NCBI RefSeq assembly: GCF_030272615.1
Contig: NC_081405.1
Span: forward strand, 315,458,041 to 315,522,040
Direction: 5' to 3'
Length of the DNA stretch: 64,000 bases
Source: Cryptomeria japonica
Lineage: Eukaryota; Streptophyta; Pinopsida; Cupressales; Cupressaceae
The notes beneath the pieces were generated by a model, which saw nothing but the letters and a program-made list of their open reading frames with translations, made no database searches and had not been told where the DNA came from. Made by a program: the position numbers and the translations under genes. Numbering within the stretch: position 1 is the first letter of the stretch; the number at the start of each line of letters is the position of its first letter. Shown one piece after another: positions 12,782-23,911 of the stretch.

Positions 12782-14040
12782 GTTGTACAGAGCATCAAGC
12801 TCCCATACATATCGTAAAAACACTAAAAAAATCTAGATAAATGTCCTGAAGAAAATACAAAAAAAATCAAAATAGTAAAGAAAAATCATCCATCCAAACG
12901 GTGAACAACCACTCTGGTGGCACCTTGGGTAAGTGCAATGGTGAAAACTTGGCAAACAGGTGCCACTTGTAAAGGCTATGGCTCCATTGTCTTTCAGACT
13001 TGTTGTGATCACATTCATTACATCCACTCATCTGTCCTTCAAGCCATGGCTTGTCATTGATTTGCAATCAAGGATAGTACTTCATGCCTCTTACATCTCG
13101 CTTTTTCATAGTCATGTCTAAACTGGGGGTGATGCCCTTAACCTATTTGATGGAAGTGAATTCTGCATCACTTGTGATTTATCGAGTTCTTCATTCAAAA
13201 TTGTCTCACAAAATCCAAAAAATATTTGAAAATAATCACAAAATCCAAAAAAAATTGAAAATAATCACAAAATACCAAAAACATTCAAAAACACTCACAA
13301 AATCCAAAAACATGATAAAACATCAAAAATCAATCAAAACATGGCAACGTATATAAAATCCCTTGTACATACACATGGAAACAAACACCAAACAAACATT
13401 TTGAGCTACTCAAATGATGATCATTTATCAAATCAACCACGCAATCAACGCAGGTACCCACAACTGTCTTAAACAAGGATGCATCCTTCCTTACCAAAAC
13501 AAAGACAAAAATAACATTTTCTTTGACAAGAAAATTTTATTTAGGCTATCAAGTACTTGGTCAATTTGATAAATTATTTATTCATTTATATCAGGTTGCT
13601 ATGCTACTCTGGGATATCCACAAGTGATTAGAGAAGCCAGGATGGTTCCTAAGCATTGTTTGTTTGTCTTCTGTGAATTATTCCAATGAAGTTCTGGGAC
13701 ATGTACTAATGGTGTCTACGTGGGACGTTCACTAAGCTACGTGATCTTATGCAAAATACAGTCATGGATCACTACGACTTTCTGAATATAGCGTATACCT
13801 CAACCATATGAGTATGAACCATTATGGAGGGTCAATATTCTTTCTTTATTTATGTTGCTTGCTTGTAGGTACAATGCTCCAAACTTGGTTCCTATTGCCT
13901 TGTCCAAGATTGATACTACCATGCCCAATGATGAAAAATAAAAGCATTATGGATCATCATTCCATCTCATCTGTATATATTGCATTCCGTTGCATTCCAT
14001 TCATCCATACATTCATAATAGATGCATATCATGCATACAT
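12782..14040 (+). other. 3' non-coding region of copy A'
   Basis: No coding sequence is recognised here. The region matches the reverse complement of copy A from about 35640 down to 33050. Shared landmarks are the segment around GGCACCTTGGGTAAGTGC, the ACAAAATCCAAAAAC-like tandem stretch at 13200-13320, and TATTGCATTCCGTTGCAT near 13978. Near 13320-13345 it passes straight through the place where copy A has an extra 1.17 kb (33927-35099). It therefore serves as an empty-site control for that insert. Confidence 0.7.
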
Positions 14041-15668
14041 AGTAATGACAATGGATACTCTATTTTCCTCTTCTTCCACAGTTCCAAACCTTAAATGCTA
14101 CCAACTTTGGCTCTTCCAAGGAATTTAAAATTCCTTCAAGCTCCCATGTGAACCCTCTTCCCAAGGAATTTTAGATTCCTTTTTCTTTTATTCTTCCCAC
14201 ACATCCTCTTATTCTAGAATTTTTAATTCCTCTTGTCCTCTCCCAAGTAATTTAATTTGTGTTTCCTCTCTTCCCAAGGTACTTGGGGAACTCTTCCTCA
14301 TGTACTTGAGAAGTGTTGAGACAAGAAATGCCTTTATGGAAAATGTCTTGGATCTCCCACTTTATCCTCTCAATCCTTTTCCACCTTCTTTAAATCATAG
14401 CCCTCTATTCATCTTTGATTATAGCCAACCATTTTGGCCCCCTCCAATCTATAAATTGGAGTCTCTTCTCCTAAAATATCATCCACCTTTTGAGTAAACT
14501 TATGCTACTACTTTGAGATTCAAGCCCATCCATAGTACCTACATTATGCCCAAATAGTGACTCATATAAGCCAATCCATTTTATCTCAACATCATCATCC
14601 TAATCACTTGCTTTGTAGTGATGATCAATTCATATTTCCCCATCTCAAAGAGAGAATCAAGTGGAGCATTAGGGTCACACCACTTCAAGCTCAATCAAAG
14701 GAGGTGAGAAGAAGGTATAAGGTTATTTTTTTATTTGAATGCTTTTATTGTATTTCATGATTTATTTTACGCAATTATCTTCTTCATCATTTTTCTCCCT
14801 TCAAAGGGTACTAACTATAGGGTTGAGGGCATAGCATTTAGGGCGTAGCATTATGTGTCTTTCTCTCTCACTCATTTCCTTTCCTTATCTCCCTCTCTCT
14901 CTCTTTCTTTCTCTTCTCTCCAATTTTTTTAGGGTTAAAAAATCTCAACAAATACTATTTGGCACTTGCAAAAATTGGAAAGTGCCAATGGCTTTCACTA
15001 AAAATGGTAAAAAAGGCATGTGACCCATCATTCAACTCCACTTTCTCTAATCTTCTCTACATTCTATGTATTATTTGACAAAGAAACACTTTTTCATGGT
15101 GTTAACATTTTGCACAAGCATATTTTGCATATTCCATCAACTTGGTCCCACCCTTTTGTTCATTCGATAATTTATCTAGGATGTCCTCCTTTTTAAAGTT
15201 TTTATCTTTAATCTAATGATTTGAGGCAAAATTCTCATGTTTTTCATATTTCAAATGTTTATTATGATTTTTTTTGTTTAAATTGGAGAATATAGATTTG
15301 TTATTTTTATAAATTTACTTATCCTAATATAATTACTTATAATTCAACATTGAATTTGAATTAAGTTACATAGAAACTAAAGAAAAGTTAAGAGTTTGAA
15401 GCTAAAAATGAAATAAAGGCATAATTTGCAAATTGTAATTTTGAATCTCAAATTTTAAGGTGAATTCTATAAATTGTAAGCTATTGTTTAGAATTAAATT
15501 TTCCATCTTCTTATAACTTAGAAAAATACATAAATCTATGCATGAACATGATGATAATTCCAACTTTTGACTTTGACAAGAAAAACTAACAACCAAATTT
15601 GGTTTGAAATAAGGTAATGATCAAAACATAAAAGCAACTTAGCATAAACAAATATATGCACCAACCAT
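14041..15668. other. Unassigned sequence between copy A' and the Copia element
   Basis: I recognise no gene. It holds AAGGAATTTxAxATTCCTT-like imperfect palindromes at about 14117-14185, a TATAAATTGG box near 14448 in a pyrimidine-rich setting that resembles an LTR promoter, a CT-rich microsatellite at about 14885-14920, and AT-rich DNA to the Copia insertion point. It could contain an LTR remnant, but no partner copy is in the window. Confidence 0.5.
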
Positions 15669-15673
15669 TAACT

Positions 15674-17125
15674 TGTTGGCATTTGCATGAATATTGCATT
15701 AATGATATGTTAAGTTGTCATTGATGTCAATTGAAACAGTAATGATATTGTTGATATTATTGTTATTGTTGATATTGTCTTGTAACCAGTAGGAAGAACT
15801 TTGTGAAAGATATTGTAAACCGGTATGTAAGTTTGTGAGTTGAACCGGTAACTGGTGTATAAGGTTAAACCCTTTCTATGTTATGTAACCGGTAAACCCT
15901 ATCAGTTGTTTTTGTTAAACCCTAACCAATTAAGGTTGTTGAATTGGTTATGTTGGTTTATGATCTGATGTTGAGTGTTAATGATGGTGACACATATGGT
16001 CATTGTATGAAGACAAGTTTGATTGTTTTGGCGTGTTTGTTTATTTGTATAGGGAATGAGCAAAGTGTATTTCATCTAATGCAAAGCATGTGATGAGTTA
16101 CTAAGCTTGATGAAGCAGTAATCAAGGAGCGTTGAGGTTTTCTTGATTGAGTTGTAGAGATTGCTATGATATCCAACAGTCGTGCTTGTACTGACTTGTT
16201 TGTAACCTCGATAAGAGAAGATTAGATTTTTATTATGTTACAGACCTAATTGATTTGTATTTAAGGTTGATGAAGTTGTTTTGTTTAGGTGTTGGCAAGA
16301 ATTGAGAGAAATCAATTGAGTGTGTGGTTGCCGAACTGGAGAATGAGTCTATAGTTTGAGTAAAGGCAGATAGAAGCTTAAATGGATATGATCAAGCAAA
16401 TGTAGTGCTATTCAGACAAATCAAGAAACTCTTGTTGTTTTCTAACAATTACAACAGAATTGAAATCCCCTAACCGAGTAAGCTCTAACAAGATTGGTTA
16501 CATATTAAATCCTCTAACAAGGTGGTCCATTAGTTTGCATTTTGAAATCCTCTACTAAGGTTACTCCTTATAGGATATTTGCTTCTAACAAGGCATTTGT
16601 AGTCAATCCCTTAACCGGGTGATTCCTAATAGGATAAGTTATTAACGGGACTTTTGTAAAAGCTTTAATAGGCTTGGCTCCTAACAAGGCGAACTTCAGA
16701 AGAGTTCAAATATTTTCTTGTGAGTCCCATCTTGCCTGTTTTTTACCTATTTGGGTTTTCCATGTATAAATACTTGTGTCATGTGGTGATTTTTTTTGTG
16801 GTTATGATCTTATTGTTGATTTGATTAGCTACCTAACTATTTCTAATAAGGCATGATAACCGGAAGCATTGAGAAATGAAATATTTACATATGATGAAGC
16901 ATTTGGATGTTTACAAGTTAAATGTTGTTTACTGTTAAGTTGTTGTAACAGTTAATCGGTTGATGTTGAGTATTCTTATGAGTTTTGACAGTGGTATTTC
17001 ATTGTTGAGTTTACTTTGAGTGATTGAGTTTGAGTTTGGGAAGTTTGTATCATCTTTTCTATTAACTGATTCGCACCCCCCCTCTCAGTAATCTACCAAA
17101 TACTTATTCTTTCATCATACCATCA
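15674..17125 (+). repeat. 5' LTR of the Copia element
   Basis: The LTR begins TGTTGGCATT and ends ATACCATCA, with the PBS directly after it. It matches 21633-23103 over its length. A TATA box is at 16765. Short repeated words in its 3' half (CTCTAACAAGG-type) match the same zone of the other LTR. Confidence 0.93.
16765..16772 (+). promoter_or_regulatory. TATA box of Copia 5' LTR
   Basis: TATAAATA is followed by CTTGTGTCATG and sits about 360 bp before the LTR end. The same box is at 22727 in the 3' LTR. It is the likely start region of the element transcript. Confidence 0.6.
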
Positions 17126-17139
17126 ATTGCTATCAGAGC
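17126..17139 (+). other. Primer-binding site of the Copia element
   Basis: ATTGCTATCAGAGC lies directly after the LTR and matches the usual plant Copia site TTGGTATCAGAGC (initiator Met tRNA) with one or two changes. Confidence 0.8.
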
Positions 17140-17197
17140 TCTTCTCAGGTCCTCTAAGGTCTAAGTCTAACAGCTTCATGAAAAGATCTACTAGATC

Positions 17198-18200
17198 ATG
17201 ATGAAGAAGGAAGGTCTGAAGTTCAACAGAGAAAAATATAGGATATGGAGCGACAGAATGAAGATTTGCATCAAGAGTCTAGGAAGTCAGTATTGGGATC
17301 ATGTAGAGACTAAGTATATTACACCTGTTGGAATTCTGACTGATGATCAAAAGAAATAACAACAATAAAATCATCAAGCATTGGAGGCTATTATCAGTTC
17401 CCTATCTAATGTTGAATATGTAGATGTTCATGGTCTTCGAACTACATATGAAGTGTGGAAAAAACTTGAAGAGATTTATAGTGGTGATGAAAATGTCAAG
17501 ATTGCTAAAGAGGAGAGTCTAAGAGGACAGTTTGATGACATGAGGATGTCTGAAGGTTATCCAATAGTATGGTCAAAGCATACTAGAGATAGTCGGTGAA
17601 ATTAAGAGTGCAGGAGGGAAAGTGGAAGATGCCACAGTGATCAGTAAGGTACTAAGAACCCTGCTACCGATCTATGCTATGCGAGTTGCAGCTATTCGGG
17701 AGATGAAATCCATTGACAAAACAACGATAACTCTTGACTCCATCATTGGCAAGCTTACTGCTTTTGAACTAAATGGTAATGATGGTAGTATACAGAAATC
17801 TGAGTCTGCATTTAGAGCTTCTATTTCTAACCCATCTGTGAGAAAAAGTAGAGATACTAGTCATGGTTATGAATCTAGATCCAGAAGAGATGTTGATGAT
17901 GAAGACAGTTTAGTGGAGCTTGAAGCATTGTTGGAAAGGCGGTTGCCTAGAGGCACTGGTAAATACAAAGGTAAATTACCTTTAAAATGTTTTGCATGTA
18001 ACAAGATTGTTCATATAACGGCTAATTGTCCTAATGGTGAAAATGAACACAATAGAGATAAATTCAAGAAGTATAAGGGTAAAAGAAAGAGAGATTGTCT
18101 CATTGCTATTGATAATGGTATCACTGATGAAGAATCTGATGGTGATGCTAGTGAAGATATTGTGTTTGTAGCTATTAAGGAAGAGATATCAGACCAAAAG
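17198..18200 (+). pseudogene. Copia gag with zinc knuckle
   Basis: Gag would form the particle. The first ATG after the PBS (17198) opens a frame with KFNREKYRIWSDRMK, the expected start of the Copia gag fold, then YVDVHGLRTTYEVWKKLEEIYSG. A zinc knuckle CFACNKIVHITANC (C-x2-C-x4-H-x4-C) lies at about 17989-18030 and keeps all four ligands. Two stops interrupt near 17357 and 17366, and the frame shifts near 17600. The Lys/Asp-rich tail continues into protease. Confidence 0.85.
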
Positions 18201-18520
18201 GTATTAGTATCCAAGATGGATAACTCTGATGATTGGATCATTAATAGTGGTTTTTTACATCATATGACTGATGATCGGAGCAAATTTCTTTCCTTGAAAG
18301 AATTTGATGGCAGTGTTGTCAGATTTGGCAATGACTCACCCTGCATGGTCAAAGGTAAAGGAGTTATTTCTCTTAATGGGAAAAGTAGTGCAGATGATGT
18401 CTATTGGGTTGAAGGAGTAAATCACAATCTTTTGAGTGTGGCACAACTCAATGACAAAGGATACCCACTAGAGTTTAAACATGGTATGTGAAAAATATTT
18501 GACAACAAAGGTGAATTGAC
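18201..18520 (+). pseudogene. Copia protease, active-site Asp lost
   Basis: This aspartic protease would process the Copia polyprotein. The family motif W-[IL]-x-D-S-G-A-x-x-H-M reads WIINSGFLHHMT, with Asn (AAT at 18243) for the catalytic Asp. Later landmarks GKGVISL, VYWVEGVNHNLLSVAQL and the stop at 18489 follow. The change is a single G-to-A step and should abolish activity. Confidence 0.85.
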
Positions 18521-19560
18521 TGCAACTGGGAAACAAACTAAAGGTAACCTGTTTCATCTTAATTCTAAAGTTAGCAACTATTTGATTGCAAAAATAGATG
18601 ATAGTTGGCTTTGGTATAGGATATTTTATCATATAAACTTTGATAATATTGTTAAAGTGAGTAAGTCCAAGACAGTGAGAGGTTTGCCTCAGTTAGACAA
18701 ACTGGTTAATGCTCTTTGCAAAGAATGTCAGTTAGGAAATATGACTTCAACTTTCAAAAGAAAATCCTTTTCAGTCGAACACTTGTTAGATTTGGTTCAT
18801 ACAGATCTTTGTGGACCAATAAGAACAAAAATCATTCAAGGTGACATATATTTTATGATTCTCACTAATGATTTCTCAAGGATAATGTGGATCACATTCC
18901 TGAAAGATAAGACTAAAGCTTTTGGTAAGTTCAAGGCATTCAAGGCATTAGCTGAGAAAGAGAGTGGTAAGAAGATAAAATGTCTAAGGACAAATCAAGG
19001 CAGTGAATTTACTTCTGAGGAATTCACTAGGTAGTGTGAAGAGAATGGTATCAAGCGGAAACTTTATGCACCAAGGACACCACAGCAGAATGGTATTGCA
19101 AAAAGAAACAATCGATCAGTTGTTGAAGCTGTTGGGACAATGTTGATACAAGGAGGTGTAGCAAAAACCTTTTGGAGAGAAGTTGTCAATACACCTATCC
19201 ACACAATGAACTGGGTTTTGGTAAAGAAAGGTAAGGAAAAGACTCCTTATGAATATTGGTATGGAAGATCACCTAATGTTAGCTATTTTAAGATATTTGG
19301 AAGCAAATGTTTTATTAAGAGAGGTGATTACATTAGAAAAATTGAGGCTAAAAGTGATGAAGGTATATTTATTGGCTATTCCACCAAGAGCAAGGCCTAC
19401 AAATGTTTTAACAACCTGACATAGAGAATTATTAAGAGTGTTGATGTTCAAGTGGATGAATTTCCTAAAGTCTCAAGAGGAACTAGTTTCGAGAAAAAGG
19501 ATGAAGATCCTTGCATTTTTTTTTTGGAACCAGAAACTATGAAATCTAAAACCGACAAAG
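18521..19560 (+). pseudogene. Copia GAG-pre-integrase and integrase
   Basis: LWYRIFYHINFDNI and CKECQLGNM form the zinc-binding pre-integrase region (about 18608-18740). The catalytic core starts with HTDLCGP (Asp at 18803). The second Asp, normally in a DNG or DQG box, is Asn in LRTNQGSEF (AAT at 18993). The expected Glu reads Lys in GIAKRNNR (AAA at 19101). A TAG lies at 19032, and after the YKCFNNLT stop at 19422 the frame shifts toward 19567. Two of three catalytic residues are lost, each explainable by G-to-A. Confidence 0.85.
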
Positions 19561-19566
19561 CAAATT

Positions 19567-20503
19567 TTGATGCACGAGTCCAACCAGAATATAAATTCAG
19601 AAGAAGATGATGACAATGAAGAAGTTAAACCTAAAGATAATGATCATGTTATTCCTAGATATGTGAGACTGAATCACAATCCTGAGCAGATTATTACAGA
19701 TAAGGATGTTGGAGTACTAACCAGAAGAAGAATCAAGGATAATTCTTTCATGATCTCCACCATTGAGCCAAAAACTGCTAAGGAGGCATTTGGTGATGAT
19801 CATTGGGTTAAAGCTGTGGAAGAGGAAATGGATCAAATTGAGAAAAACAACACTTGAACCCTAGTACCCTGACCGGTAAATAAGAATGTTATAGGTACTA
19901 AATGGGTATACGGGAACAAGTTGAATGAACATGGTGTTGTAATTCACAACAAGGCAAGATTAGTCTACAAGGGTTATGCTCAAGAAGAAGGAGAAGATTA
20001 TGGCAAAACTTTTGCACCAGTAGCAAGACTTGAAGGTGTTATAACTTTACTTGCATTTGCAGCCCATAAGAAGTTCAAGGTATATCAGATGGATGTTAAG
20101 TCTGCATTTTTGAATGGGATATTGGAAGAAGAGGTATACATAGAGAAGCTAGATGGTTATGCTTTGACTGATGAGGAAGACATGGTATGCAAATTGCATA
20201 AGGCTTTATATCGTTTAAAGAAGGCACCTAGAGCATGGTATGAAAGGCTTCATACACATCTAATGAAGATAGGCTTTCTGAGAACCAGTGATGATAGTAA
20301 CATATATCTCAAGTCTGAAGGAGATGAAATACTGGTCAATGAAATATTTTTTGATGATATTATATTTGGAGGTAATGATGTCATGAGCAACAGTTTTGCA
20401 AATGAAATAAAAAATGAGTTTGAAATGTTTTTAGTAGGGGAAATAAAAAATTTCATAAGCTTGCAGATACAACAAATGAAGAGTGGTATTTTCATTACAT
20501 AGT
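19567..20503 (+). pseudogene. Copia reverse transcriptase
   Basis: The piece contains the family landmarks KARLVYKGYAQEEGEDYGKTFAPVAR, YQMDVKSAFLNG, CKLHKALYRLKKAPRAWYERL and the catalytic box region FFDDIIFGG (about 20349), which keeps two aspartates but has Phe-Phe for Tyr-Val. A TGA near 19855 precedes the domain and a TAG lies at 20500. The N-terminal acidic linker 19567-19850 joins it to integrase. Confidence 0.9.
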
Positions 20504-21300
20504 CTAAGTATGTGAATGAGGTTTTGAAGACATTTGGCATGAGTGATTGTAAACCAGTTGGGACACCAGTGGTTATAGGTTGTAAGTTATCCAAGGAAGA
20601 TGAGTCTAAGTCTGTTGATGAGAAGGAATACCGGTCAATGACTGGAAAATTGCACTATGTTGTTCATAGCAGACCGGCTATAGCCCATGTGGTTGGCATG
20701 GTTGCTAGATTCCAAAACAATCTTAAGGAAACACACCTGATAGAAACCAAGAGAATCTTTAAATACCTAAAAGGTTCTGTTGACTATGGATTATGGTATC
20801 CATATGGAGGAAACTTTGATTTGAAGGCATACATAGATGCTGATTGGGGAGGAAATGTTGATGACTGGAAAAGCACAACCGGTGGACCATTTTTCCTTGG
20901 AGGAAGGCTTGTTTCATGGAGTAGCAAAAAGTAGAGTTGTACTTCACAATCTACTGCTAAAGTTGAGAATGTTGCAACTTATATGAATTGCACACAGGCT
21001 ATTTGGATGAGGCACATTTTGAAAAGTTTTAAGATGAAGATTTCAGAACCTATAAAGATTTTATGTGATAACACAAGTGCCATAAATATTTTTAAGAATC
21101 TTTTTTTGCATGCACCAACCAAACACATTGAATAGAAGTATCATTTCTTGAGGGAAAAAGTTCAGTGTAAAGATGTTATCTTAGAGCATGTTTCTACCAA
21201 GGAGTAGCTTGCAGAAATTTTTACCAAACCTCTACCTAAGACTACTTTTGAGTATCTTAGAAGTCAGTTAGGGGTTGTCCCTCTTCATGAAGTTAGTTGA
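20504..21300 (+). pseudogene. Copia RNase H and polyprotein end
   Basis: Landmarks run VLKTFGMSDCKPVGTPV, YRSMTGKLHYV, YIDADWGGNVDDWKSTTG (first Asp), LVSWSSKK, CDNTSAINI (Asp), then TKPLPKTTFEYLRSQLGV and a terminal TGA near 21298. Stops occur at 20932 and, past it, at least twice (TAG near 21133 and 21205). The position before the PPT fits the Copia order. Confidence 0.85.
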
Positions 21301-21620
21301 GCATGATGTTGATTGAATCAGTCTTTGAATTACTTGCAAAATTTTACAAGGGTTGATGTAGAAGTGGATGTATTCCATAGGGGGAGCATCAAGTTGCAGT
21401 ATGTTGTTGATGCACAGTGAAAATTTGACATTCATATTTTACTTTCAACTTGGCATTGTTGTCAAAGGGGGAGACGAATTATGTAATTATGGGAAGGAAA
21501 ACCAGTGACAGACTGAAGACAGCCAAAAAGCATTTGAATACTTGGTAATGTAACTAGGATTCCTATTCACAATCACAGCAAGCAAGCAATTGCGTTGATA
21601 TTTGTATTGTCATCAATGCC

Positions 21621-21632
21621 AAAGGGGGAGAT
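21621..21632 (+). other. Polypurine tract of the Copia element
   Basis: AAAGGGGGAGAT lies directly before the 3' LTR start TGTTGG. It would prime plus-strand DNA synthesis. A second purine run (GGGGGAG) at about 21467 is similar. Confidence 0.85.
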
Positions 21633-23103
21633 TGTTGGCATTTCCATGAAGATTTCATTAATGATATGATATGTTGTCATTGATGTCAATTGAACTGGTA
21701 ATGACATTGCTGATATTATTGCTATTGGTGATATTGTCTTGTAATCAGTAGGAAGAACTTTGTGAAGGATATTGTAAATTGGTATGTAAGTTTGTGAGTT
21801 GAACCGGTAACCGGTGTATAAGGTTAAACCCTTTATATGTTATGTAACCGGTAAATCCTATCAGTTACTTTTGTTAAACCCTAACCGATTAAGGTTGTTG
21901 AATTGGTTATGTTGGTTTATGATCTGATGTTGAGTGGTAATGATGGTGACGCATATGGTCATTATATGAAGACAAGGTTGATTGTTTTGGCGTGTTTGTT
22001 TATTTGTCTAGGGAATGAGCAAAGTGAATTGCATCTAATGTAAAGCACATGATGAGTTATTGAGCTCAATGAAGCGGTAATCAAGGAGCGGTTGAGGTTT
22101 TCTTGATTGATGTGTAGATATTTCTATGAAATCCAACAGTCATGCTTATACCGACTTATTTGTAATATCGATGAGAGAAGATTAGATTTGTGTTATGTTA
22201 CCGACCTAATTGATTTTTATTTAAGGTCGATGAAGTTGTTTTGTTTAGGTGTTGGCAAGAATTGACAAAAATCAATTGAGTGTGTGGTTGTCGAACTGGA
22301 GAATGAGTCTACAGCTTGACTAAAGGCAGATAGAAGCTTAAATGGATCTAATCAAATAAATGTAGTGCTATTCAGACAGATCAAGAAACTCCTATTGTTT
22401 TCTAACAATTATAGCAGAATTGAAATCCCCTAACCGGGTAAGCTCTAACAAGCTTGGTTACTTATTAAATCCTCTAACAAGGTGGTCCATTAGATTGGAT
22501 TATGAAATCTTGTACTGAGGTTATTCCTTACAGAGTATTTGCTTCTAACAAGGTATGTGTAGTCAATCTCTTAACTGGGTGGTTCCTAACAGGATCAGTT
22601 CTTAATAGGACTTTTGCAAAACATTTAATAGGCTTGGCTCCTAATAGGGCTAACTTCAAAAGAGTTCAAATATTTTCTTGTGAGTCCCATCTAACCTGTG
22701 GTTTTTACCTATTTAGGTTTTCCACATATAAATACTTGTGTCATGTGGTGAATGTTTTTGTGGTTACAATCTTATTGTTGATTTGATTAACTATCTAACT
22801 ATTTATGATAAGGCATGATAACTAGAAGCATTGAGAAATGAAGTATTGGTATATGATGAAGCATTTTGATATTTACAAGTTAAATGTTGTTTACTGTTAA
22901 GCTGTTGTAACAGTTAACCAGTTGATATTGAGTATTCTTATGAGTTTTGACAGTGGTTTTTCATTGATAAGTTTACTTTGAGTGATTGAGTTTGAGTTTG
23001 AGTTTGAGTTTGGGAAGTTTGTATCAGTTTTTCTATTTACTGATTCACCCCCCCCCCCCCTCTCAGTAATCTACCGGATACTTATTCTTTCATCATACCA
23101 TCA
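21633..23103 (+). repeat. 3' LTR of the Copia element
   Basis: It starts TGTTGGCATTTCC and ends ATACCATCA, matching 15674-17125. It carries a longer C tract (23046-23060) and short indels compared with the 5' LTR. The flank TAACT repeats the 5' flank. Confidence 0.93.
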
Positions 23104-23150
23104 TAACTTTCAAACACATTTATATTTGCATGCATACTAAGACACCAACC

Positions 23151-23911
23151 TTTTTCTGAAACAATATATCCTAGGAGTTTACCAGATGTAACCCCAAATG
23201 CACATTTCTTGGGATTTAATCTGAGTTTGAATTTTTCCATCCTATCTAATATTGGACCTAGTTCTAATAGATTTTTTGATCTTTTCATAGATTTAACTAG
23301 AGTATCATAAACATAATCCTCCATGTTTTTGTGCATCATATCATGAAAAATTATTGTTACAGATCTTTGATAAGTAGCATCTGCATTCTTTAGCTAAAGG
23401 GCATTACATTCCAGTAGAAGGTTCCCCATGCATAGGTAAATGTTGTTTTTTCTTGATCCTCAAGTGCAATGTTGATCTAATTGTATCCATAAAAACCATC
23501 CATTAAAGAGTACATTTCATAGCCAACAGTCATGTTGACGATCATATCTATGTTGGGTAGTAGAAAATCATCTTTCAGACAAACTTTGTTTAAATCTCTG
23601 AAATCAGTGCAAACACTGATTGATTTGTCAGGTTTAGAAACAGGTACAATATTAGATATCCATTCGACATAATCAATTGCTCTGATGAATCTAGCTTTTA
23701 GTAAATTTTCTAGCTCAGCCTTAACAAGTAATGCAACATGAGGATGCATTTTTTGAAGTTTTTGCTTAATAGGTTTAACTCTGGGAGTGATAGAAATATG
23801 ATACATTATGAGGTCAGGATCCAGACCCGAAATATCAGCATATGTCCATGCAAACTTTATCTTCTTTTTCGTGAAGAAATCAACAAAAAAATTTAGTTCT
23901 TCGACTGACAA
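23151..23911 (-). pseudogene. Gypsy reverse transcriptase, truncated (copy B-minus)
   Basis: Motifs visible on the minus strand are LDPDLIMYH, WISNIVPVSKP, CTDFRDLNKVCLKDDF, SLMDGFYGYN, then after a frame change LNPKKCAFGV and LLGYIVSEKG. The catalytic YVDD box reads YVYD (about 23295), so one Asp is Tyr. Similarity stops at about 23151, right after SEKG; the next 40 bases are unrelated. The break lies to the right of the Copia target site, so it predates or is independent of the Copia insertion. Confidence 0.85.

Larger units (their letters stand above)
4835..14040 (+). mobile_element. Truncated Ty3/Gypsy (Tat-type) element, copy A'
   Basis: This plus-strand element holds one LTR with a PBS, a rearranged LTR block, the end of gag, protease, RT, RNase H, a second RNase H and integrase, then a 3' non-coding region. 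Protein order and sequence match copy A at 27336-47020, so the two are one family. The left end of the LTR, the leader, most of gag, the region that carries the antisense PMD gene in copy A, and the 3' LTR are all missing. Similarity to copy A fades near 14000-14040. Two RNase H domains upstream of integrase place it in the Tat group by established family knowledge. Frameshifts and stop codons make it non-functional. Confidence 0.85.
15674..23103 (+). mobile_element. Complete but decayed Ty1/Copia LTR retrotransposon
   Basis: This 7.4-kb element has two LTRs of about 1.45 kb, each starting TGTTGGCATT and ending ATACCATCA. It has a PBS at 17126, gag, protease, integrase, RT and RNase H in Copia order, and a polypurine tract at 21621. 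It is flanked by the perfect 5-bp target duplication TAACT (15669-15673 and 23104-23108). The LTRs differ at roughly 8-9% of positions in the first 160 bases compared by eye, so insertion is not recent. Reading frames change only about twice, but catalytic residues and stops show it is dead. Confidence 0.95.

Noticed and set aside
14448-14470. TATAAATTGGAG as promoter of a host gene
   Set aside because: No coding frame of any size follows; an LTR remnant is as likely, so I left it within the unassigned stretch.
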